From: Vibrio europaeus
Lineage (GTDB): Bacteria > Pseudomonadota > Gammaproteobacteria > Enterobacterales > Vibrionaceae
Reading direction: 5' to 3'
Length of the DNA: 64,000 nucleotides
Assembly (NCBI RefSeq): GCF_001695575.1
Contig: NZ_LUAX01000007.1
Location: 186,001-250,000, forward strand
Positions 53,559 to 61,568 of this stretch are shown here, piece by piece. Position 1 is the stretch's first letter. Every line of letters starts with the position of its first letter. Under the pieces are notes generated by a model that worked only from the letters and a program-made list of their open reading frames with translations, did not search any database and was not told where the DNA came from. The translations under genes and the position numbers were made by a program.

Positions 53559-54722
53559 ATGCCTTCCCAGTACCGAATTAAGAAGATAGTCGAGATCGGC
53601 GATACCCTTCACCGCAGTGGCTGTGCGCCATACAAACTTGAGAAATACACTCAGTTTTATGCACGTAAACATGGGGTGGATGTTATGATCCAAGCAACCC
53701 CGACGACCGTTAACTATCAGTTTCCTGATGACAATAATGCGGTAGTGATGAAGCGACACCAGCCTGCATCAATTAACTTAAGTTTGCTTGCCAATACCAT
53801 CATCAGAATCAACCAGCCAAGCAGCGAACCCGTGCCAGAGCCGGTGGGTTACCCTAAGTGGGTCATCGCGCTGGCTAATATGGGCATTCCGCCTGCGTAC
53901 CTAATGCTCGTTGGCAGTACGCTAGATGCGGTTTTGTTCTCTGTCTTGTTAGGTTTTCTGGTATGGGGCGCTCAACAGATTTGTAAAGCTCGCCGTTCAA
54001 TAGCGGTTGAGTTTATTGCTGCGCTCATTACCGGGATGTTGGTTGCTTGGTTTGCGAGTACAGGTGCTGCCGTGCCCGTTTGGGCTCTGTGTATTGCTGC
54101 CATTGTTCTCTTCGTCCCCGGGCTTTCCATTGCTAACTCTTTAGAGTGTCTCGCGTTTAATGATCTCGTCTCAGGCACAAGTCTGTTGGGTCAAAGTGCG
54201 CTGACGCTTATCAAGCTGTTTGTCGGTATTGTTATGGGGCTCAATATAGGTGAAGCCGTCTGGGGGCAAGCAGCATCCATTGATTACACTAATGAAGTTC
54301 CAACTTGGCTGCATATCTCCGGTTTGTTCCTTATCTCAATCTCACTTGGCATCATATTCAATGCACGCCCTACCGATATATTGCTTGGTTTGCCTGTTGC
54401 CGCTCTGGGCATGTGGGGGCCATTTTATCTAGGCTTTGAGAGTGGTTGGGTTGTGGGAACTTGGGTTACGACAGTGCTGATTACTTTGTATGGGACTTGG
54501 GTGGCTAAAAAAATGGATCTCACCGGCTCGATATACATCGTACAAGGGATCATCATTCTAGTTCCAGGAAGCCGAGTGCTAGTCAGCGCGAGTCAATCGG
54601 TGTTTGAGCAGTCAGTGCTGCCTATACCGAGTATTGGCCTTTCCGCACTGTTTATGTTCTCAGCCATCGTCGCAGGCCAAATCACCGCATACTCTATCTA
54701 TTCACCGAAGATAGAAAGGTAG
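53559..54722 (+). CDS. ThrE-type threonine/serine exporter family membrane protein
   Basis: About 387 residues joining both ThrE halves in one chain. The N-terminal soluble region (IVEIGDTLHRSGCAPYKLEK to ATPTTVNYQF) is the ThrE hydrolase-like domain (YjjP half); from residue ~110 there are about ten membrane segments (YjjB half at the C-terminal end). E. coli splits these into YjjP and YjjB; the fused form is that of actinobacterial ThrE. I choose MPSQYR at 53,559 because the upstream residues of the longer frame do not resemble the family; no clear ribosome-binding site exists for either start. Confidence 0.82.
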   Translation: MPSQYRIKKIVEIGDTLHRSGCAPYKLEKYTQFYARKHGVDVMIQATPTTVNYQFPDDNNAVVMKRHQPASINLSLLANTIIRINQPSSEPVPEPVGYPKWVIALANMGIPPAYLMLVGSTLDAVLFSVLLGFLVWGAQQICKARRSIAVEFIAALITGMLVAWFASTGAAVPVWALCIAAIVLFVPGLSIANSLECLAFNDLVSGTSLLGQSALTLIKLFVGIVMGLNIGEAVWGQAASIDYTNEVPTWLHISGLFLISISLGIIFNARPTDILLGLPVAALGMWGPFYLGFESGWVVGTWVTTVLITLYGTWVAKKMDLTGSIYIVQGIIILVPGSRVLVSASQSVFEQSVLPIPSIGLSALFMFSAIVAGQITAYSIYSPKIER

Positions 54723-54743
54723 TTTGTCGTCAGGTAATAAAAA

Positions 54744-54788
54744 AGCCCTATTCAAACTTCGCTTGTTAAGCGGCTTTTGAATAGGGCT
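54744..54788 (-). terminator. Hairpin spanning the arfA stop codon, terminator and likely RNase III site
   Basis: Minus strand AGCCCTATTCAAA and TTTGAATAGGGCT are perfect 13-bp arms; a smaller stem GCTTnnnAAGC lies in the loop, and TTTTTTATT follows. The left arm is part of the last arfA codons and the stop codon lies in the loop. Confidence 0.9.
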
Positions 54789-54978
54789 CTTTACCCTTGT
54801 GTTTCATATTGCGCTGATAACACCCTTTGCCTTTTTTCGCTTTCTCTACCTTGGCTCTGTAGAGCTTACTGGTTACCATCGCCTTTAGAGCATTGTCTTT
54901 TACTTGCCCCCTACCCATCTCGACATCATGGATGAGGTTAACCTCTCCGATGTCACCTTTTGGTTTGTTCTTAGCCAT
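54766..54978 (-). CDS. arfA: ArfA, alternative ribosome-rescue factor
   Basis: 70 residues with the ArfA core GQVKDNALKAMVTSKLYRAK then VEKAKKGKGCYQRN; E. coli ArfA has [20 protein letters not shown] and VEKNKKGKGSYMRK at the same place. ArfA recruits RF2 to ribosomes stalled on mRNAs lacking a stop codon, as a backup for tmRNA. As in E. coli, the gene ends inside a strong hairpin, so cleavage there makes arfA mRNA itself non-stop and the product is made stably only when tmRNA fails. An N-terminal extension of about 23 residues is unusual against E. coli. Confidence 0.88.
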   Translation of the reverse strand: MAKNKPKGDIGEVNLIHDVEMGRGQVKDNALKAMVTSKLYRAKVEKAKKGKGCYQRNMKHKGKEPYSKAA

Positions 54979-55331
54979 GCGGCCTCCACAATAAATGATT
55001 AAATATTAGCCAGAGAATAGCAAAACGATACAATCTACTAGCCAAACGAATGTTACACTATTTATACGCTAATCAGTAATATTTTCGAAACTATACCTAG
55101 CGCAAATTTCTAGTGAAAACACGATATTAAACTGTACAAAGCTCCTTATTTTTATTGACTTAGTTGCACTTCGCTTTAGACTGGATCGCAGCTAGAAAAC
55201 GGTTCTTGTTTAATTTCGCCGTTTCGTTGGATTACTTGAATATCTACCGCAACGTCGTACGCAATAGCAATCTCCTTTTCCACGCTATCGGTGCCGTATG
55301 GCTTTTACAAGGTTTATCAAGGATATACATT
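54979..55331. promoter_or_regulatory. Cold-shock gene leader and arfA promoter region
   Basis: About 350 bp between the divergent genes. A long leader before the cold-shock gene is usual for cspA-type mRNAs, whose leader folds in a temperature-dependent way. The longer reading frame starting at 55,164 runs through this leader and is not taken as coding. Confidence 0.5.
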
Positions 55332-55541
55332 ATGTCTAACACTGTTACTGGTACAGTTAAATGGTTCAACGAAACTAAAGGCTTTGGTTTCATCCAGCAA
55401 GAAAACGGTCCAGACGTTTTCGCACACTTCTCAGCAATCACTGGCGACGGTTTCCGTACTCTAGTTGAAGGCCAAAAAGTTGAGTTCGTAGTATCTCAAG
55501 GTCAAAAAGGTCCACAAGCTGAGCAAATTAAAGTACTTTAA
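55332..55541 (+). CDS. CspA-family cold-shock protein
   Basis: 69 residues, a single OB fold with both RNA-binding motifs: KWFNETKGFGFI (RNP1) and DVFAHFSAI (RNP2). It binds single-stranded RNA and melts secondary structure. AAGGA before the ATG and the normal family length fix the start. A strong terminator follows, so it is monocistronic. Several csp paralogues exist in vibrios, so no symbol is given. Confidence 0.95.
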   Translation: MSNTVTGTVKWFNETKGFGFIQQENGPDVFAHFSAITGDGFRTLVEGQKVEFVVSQGQKGPQAEQIKVL

Positions 55542-55563
55542 TTGTCTAGTACTAAAGATTTAC

Positions 55564-55593
55564 AATAGCCAGCATTACGCTGGCTATTTTTTT
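55564..55593 (+). terminator. Terminator of the cold-shock gene
   Basis: AATAGCCAGC and GCTGGCTATT, 10-bp stem with a 5-nt loop, followed by TTTTT. Confidence 0.92.
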
Positions 55594-55610
55594 GACTATA
55601 AGTAAGGCTC

Positions 55611-56150
55611 ATGGCTCTTAAACCCACTATTTATAAATTCCGAATTTCTCTTTCCGACACCAACCGCGACTTGTACGACTCTACACAGCTTACTGTCGCA
55701 CAGCACCCATCAGAAACCGTGCCACGAATGATGGCGCGCATTTTGGCCTTCTGTGTCAAATGGCAACCGGACCTAGCGCTAACAAAAGGCTTATCAACCA
55801 CTGAAGAGCCGGATCTCTGGGTCAAGTCTCTCGACGACCAAATTCAACTTTGGGTTGATATCGGAGAGCCATCTATTGATCGTATTAAGAAGTCTTGCCG
55901 CTTGGCTAAGCAAGTAGATGTGTTTTCCTTTAACAGTAAGTCCGATGTTTGGTGGGAACAGACCAAAAATAAAGTCCACCAGTATGATGCTAGCATCTAT
56001 CGCTTTGACTGGAACGGTATCGAAGCGCTATCAGAGGTTGTCGAACGTAGTATGGATCTGTCAGTGATGATCACTGGAGATAGCCTGTTTGTTGACTCAG
56101 ATAAGGGGTCATTTGAGATTTCTCTAGAGAGCTTACAGTCGAATGACTGA
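55611..56150 (+). CDS. yaeQ: YaeQ family protein
   Basis: 179 residues with the YaeQ pattern: TIYKFRISLSDTNRDLYDS, HPSETVPRMMARILAFCVKW, LWVDIGEPSIDRIKKSCRLA. The fold is related to PD-(D/E)xK nucleases, but the biochemical role is not settled; E. coli YaeQ can suppress loss of RfaH. AAGG before the ATG. It overlaps the next gene by 8 bp, so they are co-transcribed. Confidence 0.93.
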   Translation: MALKPTIYKFRISLSDTNRDLYDSTQLTVAQHPSETVPRMMARILAFCVKWQPDLALTKGLSTTEEPDLWVKSLDDQIQLWVDIGEPSIDRIKKSCRLAKQVDVFSFNSKSDVWWEQTKNKVHQYDASIYRFDWNGIEALSEVVERSMDLSVMITGDSLFVDSDKGSFEISLESLQSND

Positions 56151-56682
56151 TTTGGAGCAGCAACTCAAAGCGATAGGCGCTGACACTCTGCCGTCATTGG
56201 TTGCTCTATCTAAAGCTTGGGATTTATTTTGTCAGGCTCACTCACCTTTGTTTGAAAAAGCGCGACAAAACAAACCGGACAGCCCGGTTTCCAATCACTT
56301 ACTTGGCATTCTGACTAAGGCTCATGTCGAAGCGAGCAGTTACGTGCAATCTAACGCCGCTTCTATGCAGGCAATGCAACAAGCACTCAATGACAACCTA
56401 GGTCAAGAGAACGCGGGAAAGTTTGAAGAGCAAGGAATGGATCAACTGATCCTTTGCACTCATCTGTGGCTGTATATCCAGGGTTATTTAAGACTCGATT
56501 TTAGTCTCGCTAATGATCATGCGCAAAACACCGCTGAGCTAATATCTTCGGTTAATAAACTTGATGTTCAGTCGCTGAGAACCGAATTCTTATCGAGCTA
56601 CTATCACGGCTCAGAGCGCTCCCCTATTCAAGCTTCGGGTTCATTTAACCCTATCACTTGGCTGAAGAAACTATTCAATTAG
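56143..56682 (+). CDS. Hypothetical helical protein cotranscribed with yaeQ
   Basis: 179 residues, soluble and mainly helical (LKAIGADTLPSLVALSKAWD; KAHVEASSYVQSNAASMQAM; GMDQLILCTHLWLYIQGYLR), ending in an aromatic amphipathic stretch (FNPITWLKKLFN). I do not recognise a family. The 8-bp overlap with yaeQ shows translational coupling. Confidence 0.75.
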   Translation: MTDLEQQLKAIGADTLPSLVALSKAWDLFCQAHSPLFEKARQNKPDSPVSNHLLGILTKAHVEASSYVQSNAASMQAMQQALNDNLGQENAGKFEEQGMDQLILCTHLWLYIQGYLRLDFSLANDHAQNTAELISSVNKLDVQSLRTEFLSSYYHGSERSPIQASGSFNPITWLKKLFN

Positions 56683-56724
56683 TCTGTCTGTGATTGATCC
56701 ATGTAGTGATGAACTCAAATCAAA

Positions 56725-56746
56725 AAGGCCCTCAAATGAGGGCCTT
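56725..56746. terminator. Bidirectional terminator between yaeQ operon and hmp
   Basis: AAGGCCCTC-AAAT-GAGGGCCTT, a perfect 9-bp stem with a 4-nt loop between convergent genes; an A-run on the left gives a T-run for the minus-strand gene. Confidence 0.88.
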
Positions 56747-56762
56747 GTTACTATTGCTCAGA

Positions 56763-57938
56763 TTATAGGTAAGTATGAGGGCCAAACACTTCGTAGTGAA
56801 TTCGGTCACGGTCAACGCCTAACGCTTCTAGTTGACGTACCACTGATTCCATAAAGCCTACTGGACCACAGAGATAGAAATCTGCACTGCCAAGAGGTAA
56901 CTCCTTCGCCACTAGGTTCAAATCTAGCTCACCTGAAAAGTCAGCATTTGCTTCATTTAAGTACCAAGTGAAACGCTTCCAGTTGTTCTGCTGTACAAGC
57001 TGCGCAGTTTCATCTTTGAATGTGTGTTGCTTTTGGTCGTTACATGCATACAGAACGCTCACATCTTTCTTACCTTGTGATGCGAGGGTTTGCATCATAG
57101 ATTGAATCGGAGTTGCACCAACGCCCGCCGAAATAAGCACCACTGGTTGCTGCTTTTCTTGGTAATAGAAGTCACCCGCCGGAGCGTAAAGACTCACTTT
57201 ATCGCCTTCATTGACTTCATCATGGAGGAAGTTAGACACCAAGCCTTTATGCTCACCGACTTCGCGTTTCACTGAGATTCGGTAATCGTTGCCATTCGGC
57301 TGTTGAGACAAAGAGTACTGACGAATTTCGTTGTAATCCCCTTGGCTAGGCTTTAACTCAATACCAATGTATTGACCTGGTTGGTAATCCAATACCTCAC
57401 CACCATCTTCTGGCTCTAGCACAAAGCTAGTCACTAGCTCTGATTCTGCCTTTTTCGACTTAACGACAAAACCACGTGCGTTTTGCCAACCACCGACGGC
57501 TTGCTTACGTTGTAGATATAGTTCACCCTCGCGATCGATAAATACCTGTGCAAGGAAAAGATACGCAGCGGTCCACGCTTCTTCAACTTCTGGAGTGAAA
57601 GCTTCTGTCGCTAGTTCACGCAACGTTTCAATAAGGTGATGACCGACAATTTGGTAGTGCTCCGCTTGAATGTTAAAGCTAGTATGTTTGTGAGCAATAC
57701 GTTCAACCGCAGAAGTCAGCGCCGCTAGATTCTCAATGTTTTTTGCATAAGCCGCAACCGCTTCGAAAAGAGCCACACTTTGACGCCCCGTTTTTTGGTG
57801 AGTCATGTTAAAGATATCTTTTAGCTCTGGGTTGAGGCTAAACATTCTTTGGTAGAAATGCTGAGTCAACGCCGGGCCTGCAGACTCTAGAAGTGGAATA
57901 GTGCTCTTTACGACTTCGATATGTTGGTTGTTAAGCAT
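56763..57938 (-). CDS. hmp: Hmp, flavohaemoglobin nitric oxide dioxygenase
   Basis: 391 residues, normal length. N-terminal globin domain (1-140) with proximal haem ligand His 85 (ERIAHKHTSF), FAD domain with RQYSLSQQPNG-type FAD motif (~200-215) and NAD(P)H domain (GVGATPIQSMMQTL; FYLCGPVGFMESV). It turns NO and O2 into nitrate using NADPH. AGGAG precedes the ATG. Upstream are a consensus sigma54 promoter and two NorR-type sites, and norR is divergent, so expression should respond directly to NO through NorR. Confidence 0.96.
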   Translation of the reverse strand: MLNNQHIEVVKSTIPLLESAGPALTQHFYQRMFSLNPELKDIFNMTHQKTGRQSVALFEAVAAYAKNIENLAALTSAVERIAHKHTSFNIQAEHYQIVGHHLIETLRELATEAFTPEVEEAWTAAYLFLAQVFIDREGELYLQRKQAVGGWQNARGFVVKSKKAESELVTSFVLEPEDGGEVLDYQPGQYIGIELKPSQGDYNEIRQYSLSQQPNGNDYRISVKREVGEHKGLVSNFLHDEVNEGDKVSLYAPAGDFYYQEKQQPVVLISAGVGATPIQSMMQTLASQGKKDVSVLYACNDQKQHTFKDETAQLVQQNNWKRFTWYLNEANADFSGELDLNLVAKELPLGSADFYLCGPVGFMESVVRQLEALGVDRDRIHYEVFGPHTYL

Positions 57939-57996
57939 TAGGACTTACTCCTCAGTAGTTATAGTTAGTTATATTTAAGTTTTTATACCCCTTAAG

Positions 57997-58013
57997 AGCA
58001 CGAAGTGTGCCAA
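57997..58013 (-). promoter_or_regulatory. Sigma54 promoter of hmp
   Basis: Minus strand TTGGCACACTTCGTGCT: the -24 GG (58,010-58,011) and -12 GC (57,998-57,999) are exactly 10 nt apart, and TTGGCAC is the full consensus left half. Confidence 0.85.
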
Positions 58014-58066
58014 CTTCAAAATCCCTTTAAACTGCTAGTTTTATTGCTATTTTTTGCTTAGAAAAA

Positions 58067-58101
58067 GTCATTACGACACTTTTGTAATAGGTCAAATTGA
58101 C
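58067..58101. promoter_or_regulatory. Two NorR-type enhancer sites upstream of hmp
   Basis: GTCAAATTGAC (58,091-58,101) is a perfect GTCA-N3-TGAC NorR site; GTCATTACGAC (58,067-58,077) has one mismatch. Their starts are 24 bp apart and they lie 55-90 bp upstream of the sigma54 promoter. Confidence 0.8.
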
Positions 58102-58192
58102 ATTAATGGGTTGCAATACCGCATTCAGTGTGATTAATTTAGCAACATCCGATTTAAATTGGGTTTCTCCTGCCCCCGCTGTTGGTAATTTT

Positions 58193-59779
58193 ATGCAAGA
58201 TATCTCTGTTTCAACCCTCATTGATATGACTATCGGTCTCGCTCGCGGAGACAACGATCAAGATAGATTCAACAACCTACTTGATGCCATTCGCAAATCG
58301 ATTCAGTGTGACAGTGTCGCGCTTTTGTCACGTCAAGGAGACACATTAGTCCCTCTGGCTCTACAAGGTTTAACCCGCGACACATTAGGTCGTCGTTTTA
58401 AGATAGACGAACATCCACGATTTGCCCGAATCTGTGAGTCGAAAACCGCGGTAAGATTTGACGCCGATAGCGATCTTCCTGATCCATTTGATAATTTGCT
58501 CCTCGATTACGAGGGTGATTTACCTATGCACTCGTGTATGGGCCTACCTCTGCTCTACGCAGATAAACTGCTTGGCGTCTTAACTCTTGATAGCTTAACG
58601 CCAGGCGTATTTGAGCAGTTTCCAACTCGCAGCCTAGACGCACTCTCGGCTATTGCGGCTTCTACACTAAAAGTCGCGCTCACGGTAAGCCAACTAGAAC
58701 AACAAGCAAAGCAAACCCAACAACGCTTTGAAGAGCTTAATGAGGACGCTTGGGATCGTGATGGAGGGGATATCATTGGTGACAGCGTCGCGATGCAAGC
58801 TTTGAAGGCCGACATTGAGGTCGTCGCTCCATCCAGTTTCAATATTTTGATTCATGGTGAAACTGGTGTCGGCAAAGAGCTTGTCGCCCGTAGCCTGCAT
58901 CACTTATCGCCGCGTAAAAAACAGCCCTTGGTCTATGTAAACTGTGCCGCTATTCCCGAAAACTTGGTCGAAAGCGAACTATTTGGACACGTTAAAGGCG
59001 CTTTTACTGGTGCCGATAAATCTCGTTTAGGTAAGTTTGCCTTAGCCGATGGTGGAACGCTTTTCTTAGATGAAATTGGTGAGCTTCCCCTTGCAGCACA
59101 AAGCAAGATTCTGCGTGCACTGCAAAACAATGAGATCCAACCGGTCGGCCAAGACAAAGTAGAAACGATCGACGTCCGCGTTTTAGCCGCCACTAACCGT
59201 GATCTCAAAGAAGAAGTCGCTGAAGGGCATTTCCGCTCAGACCTCTACCACCGCTTAAGCGTCTACCCGATTACCGTCCCTGCACTTCGTGAAAGAAATG
59301 GCGACATTGTTTTACTCGCCGGTTACTTTCTTGAACAAGCAAGACGTAAGCTCGGTATCGTCCAGATCAAGCTAGGTAAAGATGCACAGCTTCTTCTTTC
59401 TCGCTACAACTGGCCGGGCAATGTCCGTGAACTTGAACATGTCATCAATCGTGCAGCACTCAAAGCACGAGCTCGCGGTAAAAACGGTAAACTGATTACG
59501 GTATCAATCGAAGATATCGGCGAACTACAGTCTATTGTTTCGGGCAACGATATGGCGCTTGATTCCCCCAATGCGAGCGTAAAGTTAGATATCTCATTAG
59601 GTCTTCGCGAAGCCACTGAAGAGTATCAACGCAAAATGATCGTTTCAGCCTTAACCGAGGCGGAGTTTAATTGGGCCAAAGCGGCACGTGCACTAAAAAC
59701 CGATCGCGCCAATCTGACTCGTTTGGCTAAACGCCTTGGTATCGAAGTCACCAAAAAACATCAGGTAAAAGTTGGCTGA
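58193..59779 (+). CDS. norR: NorR, NO-responsive sigma54-dependent activator
   Basis: About 528 residues: GAF domain that senses NO through non-haem iron (residues 1-165), AAA+ domain with Walker A GETGVGKE, the sigma54-contact loop GAFTGA (HVKGAFTGADKSRLG) and Walker B GGTLFLDEIGEL, and a C-terminal Fis-type helix-turn-helix (WAKAARALKTDRANLTRLAK). The ATG at 58,193 matches the E. coli NorR start; the longer frame beginning at 58,097 would cover an enhancer site. Divergent from hmp, which it should activate. Confidence 0.93.
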   Translation: MQDISVSTLIDMTIGLARGDNDQDRFNNLLDAIRKSIQCDSVALLSRQGDTLVPLALQGLTRDTLGRRFKIDEHPRFARICESKTAVRFDADSDLPDPFDNLLLDYEGDLPMHSCMGLPLLYADKLLGVLTLDSLTPGVFEQFPTRSLDALSAIAASTLKVALTVSQLEQQAKQTQQRFEELNEDAWDRDGGDIIGDSVAMQALKADIEVVAPSSFNILIHGETGVGKELVARSLHHLSPRKKQPLVYVNCAAIPENLVESELFGHVKGAFTGADKSRLGKFALADGGTLFLDEIGELPLAAQSKILRALQNNEIQPVGQDKVETIDVRVLAATNRDLKEEVAEGHFRSDLYHRLSVYPITVPALRERNGDIVLLAGYFLEQARRKLGIVQIKLGKDAQLLLSRYNWPGNVRELEHVINRAALKARARGKNGKLITVSIEDIGELQSIVSGNDMALDSPNASVKLDISLGLREATEEYQRKMIVSALTEAEFNWAKAARALKTDRANLTRLAKRLGIEVTKKHQVKVG

Positions 59780-59867
59780 GCTTTTAGGATTCAAGAATGA
59801 TCACATCTCGGTTACAATGCGTAACGTAAATGTCATCTGAAGTAAGAATTATATAAATAGGATTGTT

Positions 59868-60227
59868 ATGAAGTTTATCCGCTGGTTTTTAGGACGCGTT
59901 ATCCTACTGCTCAACTTTGTCTTCTCACCAAAAGGCGTTAAGCGCTCGAACGAAGCGCAGCAAGAGGTAGATAGCAAAGCACAGTCTCTCGCACTGTATC
60001 AGTTCGAAGCGTGTCCATTCTGTGTAAAAGTGCGCCGAGCAATGAAACGTCAATCGATAAAATTTGACCTTCGGGATGCAAAGAACGATCAGACGCACCG
60101 CTCAGAACTTGAAGCAGGTGGTGGAAAAGTAAAAGTCCCTTGTCTAAGAATTGAAAAGGACGGAGACGTACAATGGATGTATGAGTCTTCGGATATTGTG
60201 GCGTACTTGGAGAAAGAGTTCGCATAA
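59868..60227 (+). CDS. Membrane-anchored glutaredoxin-family protein
   Basis: 119 residues: an N-terminal membrane segment (FLGRVILLLNFVFS, residues 7-20) and a glutaredoxin fold from about residue 40 with the redox motif CPFC (QFEACPFCVKVRRAMKRQ), the cis-proline VPCL and a YESSDIVAYLEKEF end. It probably reduces mixed disulfides at the cytoplasmic face of the membrane. It lies 15 bp before the HAD hydrolase gene. Confidence 0.88.
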   Translation: MKFIRWFLGRVILLLNFVFSPKGVKRSNEAQQEVDSKAQSLALYQFEACPFCVKVRRAMKRQSIKFDLRDAKNDQTHRSELEAGGGKVKVPCLRIEKDGDVQWMYESSDIVAYLEKEFA

Positions 60228-60242
60228 GCAGAAGGATTGTCT

Positions 60243-60854
60243 ATGTCACACGTACCATTGAATATTCGCGATATCAAAGCCATTGTTTTTGATTTGGATA
60301 ACACTCTGGTGAGTTCTGACATGGACTTCCGTTGGTTAAGAGAGCAAATCGGCTGTCCTCTCGATAAAGACTTGCTCTCTTTTGTCGACCAGTTGGACTG
60401 TGAGCAAACCTCTCAACAAGCCAACGAGCTTATTCTTCAACATGAATTAGATGACGCCAATTCATCTCACCCTATGCCCGGATGCCAGTCTCTGATTGAG
60501 TTTATCCACTCTAATCGACTCTTAACTGCCATTATTACGCGCAACTGCGTCCAAGCCGCAGAGCAAAAAGTTTTTCACAACGAACTCAAAATCCCACGTA
60601 TTATCACCCGAGAACATTTCCCACCAAAACCCGCCCCCGATTCATTGGTATCTCTCGCCAACGAGTGGAACTTAGAACGTCATCAAATCCTTTATGTCGG
60701 TGATTATCTGTACGACTTGCAAGCTGCCTTTAATGCAGATATGCCCTCTTGTCTATTAACCCATGGCAAACCTACAGACTTCTCGGCGCACGCCTCTTTG
60801 ATCGTTGAGCACCTGCATGATTTAGAACAAGCGTTTGCTCCATTTCACAGATAG
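60243..60854 (+). CDS. HAD-superfamily hydrolase
   Basis: 203 residues with the four HAD motifs: FDLDNTLV (motif I, nucleophile Asp), AIITRN (motif II), the Lys in FPPKPAPDSL (motif III) and YVGDYLYDLQAA (motif IV). A helical cap lies after motif I, so it is a small-molecule phosphatase of the phosphoglycolate phosphatase or pyrophosphatase type. AGAAGGA precedes ATG 60,243. Confidence 0.88.
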   Translation: MSHVPLNIRDIKAIVFDLDNTLVSSDMDFRWLREQIGCPLDKDLLSFVDQLDCEQTSQQANELILQHELDDANSSHPMPGCQSLIEFIHSNRLLTAIITRNCVQAAEQKVFHNELKIPRIITREHFPPKPAPDSLVSLANEWNLERHQILYVGDYLYDLQAAFNADMPSCLLTHGKPTDFSAHASLIVEHLHDLEQAFAPFHR

Positions 60855-60951
60855 CTCGCGCTCGCATTAGTGGCGTAAATATAATCACTATGTAACAATT
60901 AGTTTCCGTGCCCAATTTCGAGAAATGGCCTTTCAATCAGCGAGATAGTCT

Positions 60952-61566
60952 ATGTCTGAAAACAAAGTTCTTGTGCTTTACGCTCATCCTTCACCTCAAC
61001 GCTCTGAAGTGAATCAACACCTCTTTAAGGCAGCAAAAAAGATTGAAGGCGTTACGGTTGTTGATCTTTACCATGAGTACCCGACCTATCACATCAATAT
61101 AGATAAAGAGCAGCAAAGGTTAATTGACCATGATGTGATCATTTTTCAGTTTCCGCTCTACTGGTACTCCACGCCTGCAATTTTAAAAGAGTGGCAGGAT
61201 CTCGTTCTGGAATATGGTTTCGCCTACGGACATGACGGCACTGCGCTACATGGTAAAAAGTTCCTCTGCTCTCTCTCTGCAGGAGGTAAAGCGGATGCCT
61301 ACCAAACCGATGGCTACAACCACTTTACGATTCGCGAGTTGCTCCATCCGTTGGAGCAAATGGCAACGCTGACAGGCATGCAATACCTCGCACCTTTTGC
61401 ACTGTTTGGCGCGCGCACTGCTCAAGAAGATGGACGGGTGAAATCGCACGTTGAAAACTGGTCAAGCTTGCTAACCAAACTTGTCGCAAGCGAGATCGAT
61501 TTCGAACAAGCGAGTAAGCCGGAAAAACTCAATCATTATCTCGCCACATTAGTGAAAGAGGACTAA
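60952..61566 (+). CDS. KefG-like NAD(P)H oxidoreductase, ancillary to Kef antiporter
   Basis: 204 residues of flavodoxin-like fold: VLVLYAHPSPQRSEVNQHLF, then FQFPLYWYSTPAILKEWQD and LCSLSAGGKADAY. KefF/KefG proteins are FMN quinone reductases that bind the Kef antiporter and are needed for full activity. The gene ends 2 bp before the antiporter ATG, which fits KefG-KefB. Confidence 0.9.
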   Translation: MSENKVLVLYAHPSPQRSEVNQHLFKAAKKIEGVTVVDLYHEYPTYHINIDKEQQRLIDHDVIIFQFPLYWYSTPAILKEWQDLVLEYGFAYGHDGTALHGKKFLCSLSAGGKADAYQTDGYNHFTIRELLHPLEQMATLTGMQYLAPFALFGARTAQEDGRVKSHVENWSSLLTKLVASEIDFEQASKPEKLNHYLATLVKED

Positions 61567-61568
61567 GC

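Noticed and set aside
55164..55331. N-terminal extension of the cold-shock protein
   Set aside because: The region is the leader of a cspA-type mRNA; the family protein begins at 55,332 with a good ribosome-binding site.
58097..58192. N-terminal 32-residue extension of NorR
   Set aside because: It overlaps an enhancer site, has no counterpart in E. coli NorR and no ribosome-binding site.
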